From Idiomarina sp. UBA6142 (GTDB taxonomy: Bacteria > Pseudomonadota > Gammaproteobacteria > Enterobacterales > Alteromonadaceae): a stretch of 7,116 bases of DNA. How positions within the stretch are numbered: the stretch's first letter is position 1; each line of letters begins with the position of its first letter. The notes below the pieces were generated by a model. The model was not told the DNA's origin. It saw only the letters and a list, made by a program, of their open reading frames with translations, and did no database searches. Both the position numbers and the translations under genes were made by a program. This document shows positions 6,243 to 7,116 of the stretch, in pieces. The stretch lies in NCBI GenBank assembly GCA_002423905.1, contig DIVC01000128.1, forward strand, positions 1 through 7,116, in the 5' to 3' direction.

Positions 6243-7106
6243 ATGATGCAAAGTATGACCGGCTATGCACGCCACGAACTCAAAGCCCAATGGGGCACTG
6301 CAGCGTGGGAATTACGCTCAGTCAATCAGCGTTATTTAGAAACCTATTTTCGCTTGCCCGAGCAGTTTCGTAGTTTAGAAAATAGCTTACGTGAACGGCT
6401 ACGAGCGCAGCTACAGCGCGGCAAAGTGGAATGCTCACTGCGCTTAAACATCGAGACGGCTGGGCAAACCAGCTTGAGTCTCAACGAAGAACTGGCAAAA
6501 AGTGTGATTGCCAGCGCTAATTGGGTTGCTGGACAGGCGGTCAGTGCCCAACTGAACCCACTGGATGTATTGCGCTGGCCCGGCGTGGTGGCGCAGCAAG
6601 AGGATGACATGGATGCTATTCAAGCAGATGTGCTGGCGGCCTTTGAACTAACATTGACCGAGTTTATTAGTAACCGTGAAAGCGAAGGCGCGGCGCTTGA
6701 GCGTTTGATTAGTGAACGCTTAGCTGGAGTGGCCGAGCAAGCGGCGTTTGTGCGCGGGCGTATGCCAGAAGTGTTGCAGTGGCAACGCGAGCGGCTGCAA
6801 GCCCGTATTGCCGATGCCAAAGTCGAGCTGGAGCCGGGTCGTCTCGAAGCTGAAATCGTCATGCTGGCACAGCGCGTCGATGTCGCTGAAGAACTTGATC
6901 GCCTCGATACGCACGTGGCTGAAACCCGTAAAATATTGCGCAAAGGTGGCGCCTGTGGCCGCCGCCTCGACTTCATGATGCAAGAGTTCAACCGCGAAGC
7001 CAACACCCTCGCCTCGAAATCCATCAACGCCGAAATCACTACTGCGGCGGTGGAATTGAAAGTGCTGATTGAGCAGATGCGCGAGCAGATCCAGAACGTC
7101 GAGTAA
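6243..7106 (+). CDS. yicC: YicC/YloC family endoribonuclease
   Basis: Conserved bacterial protein with endoribonuclease activity reported for the family (B. subtilis YloC; E. coli YicC is linked to decay of the small RNA RyhB), so a role in RNA turnover is likely. With the start at 6243 the product has 287 residues, the same as E. coli YicC, and aligns along its whole length. The N-terminal YicC domain covers about 2-155, with SMTGYAR at 4-10, SVNQRYLE at 26-33 and LDVLRWPGV at 107-115. The C-terminal DUF1732 domain covers about 205-287, including the invariant block [14 protein letters not shown] at 239-252. The middle (about 140-205) is helical and charged, probably coiled coil. It is divergent from rph as in E. 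coli. It ends with TAA ten bases before the window edge; whether a gene such as gmk follows cannot be seen. Confidence 0.96.
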   Translation: MMQSMTGYARHELKAQWGTAAWELRSVNQRYLETYFRLPEQFRSLENSLRERLRAQLQRGKVECSLRLNIETAGQTSLSLNEELAKSVIASANWVAGQAVSAQLNPLDVLRWPGVVAQQEDDMDAIQADVLAAFELTLTEFISNRESEGAALERLISERLAGVAEQAAFVRGRMPEVLQWQRERLQARIADAKVELEPGRLEAEIVMLAQRVDVAEELDRLDTHVAETRKILRKGGACGRRLDFMMQEFNREANTLASKSINAEITTAAVELKVLIEQMREQIQNVE

Positions 7107-7116
7107 GTGAGCAGCA

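Noticed and set aside
6620..7039. Minus-strand open frame of 139 codons inside yicC
   Set aside because: Serine/arginine-rich composition typical of an antisense shadow; yicC itself is conserved end to end.

Overview
The window looks like chromosomal DNA from a gammaproteobacterium. The PyrE, RNase PH, YicC, TrmL and FieF translations all resemble their Escherichia coli counterparts closely and nearly co-linearly, and the yicC <> rph-pyrE arrangement is also the E. coli one. The two remaining genes are exported proteins of a kind I associate with marine Alteromonadales such as Idiomarina-like genera; that placement is inference only. I see no mobile elements, CRISPR arrays, tRNAs or rRNAs.

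Layout, left to right: (1) fieF, minus strand, a cation diffusion facilitator whose C-terminal end runs off the left edge. (2) trmL, plus strand, a tRNA wobble-base 2'-O-methyltransferase divergent from fieF. (3) An exported protein with two tandem periplasmic substrate-binding-like domains, minus strand, whose 3' end overlaps the 3' end of trmL by 47 nt on the opposite strand. (4) A divergent exported protein of the peptidase S51 (cyanophycinase-like) family, plus strand, separated from (3) by 139 bp containing a CRP-like half-site pair. (5) pyrE and (6) rph on the minus strand as an rph-pyrE operon with a 15-nt gap and a perfect extended -10 promoter in front of rph. (7) yicC, plus strand, divergent from rph and complete. 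No stretch over 300 bases lacks a gene. Apart from rph-pyrE, every neighbouring pair is divergent or convergent, so the genes are mostly single transcription units.

The housekeeping part concerns RNA and nucleotides: TrmL modifies tRNA, RNase PH trims tRNA 3' ends, YicC is an endoribonuclease-type protein, and PyrE makes OMP for pyrimidine synthesis. The least ordinary part is the central divergent pair. The S51 protein keeps the predicted Ser and Glu of the cyanophycinase triad, but the position of the catalytic His is Glu and several substrate-pocket residues are replaced. It also carries a helical insertion of roughly 140 residues and eight cysteines that fall into four neighbouring pairs. 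Its partner is a tandem binding protein with no transporter genes beside it. The two may form a shared, possibly CRP-controlled, periplasmic or secreted function, but nothing in the sequence fixes the ligand. Start codons were chosen from ribosome-binding sites and family alignment; for trmL, the binding protein, rph and yicC the longest open frame begins too far upstream.
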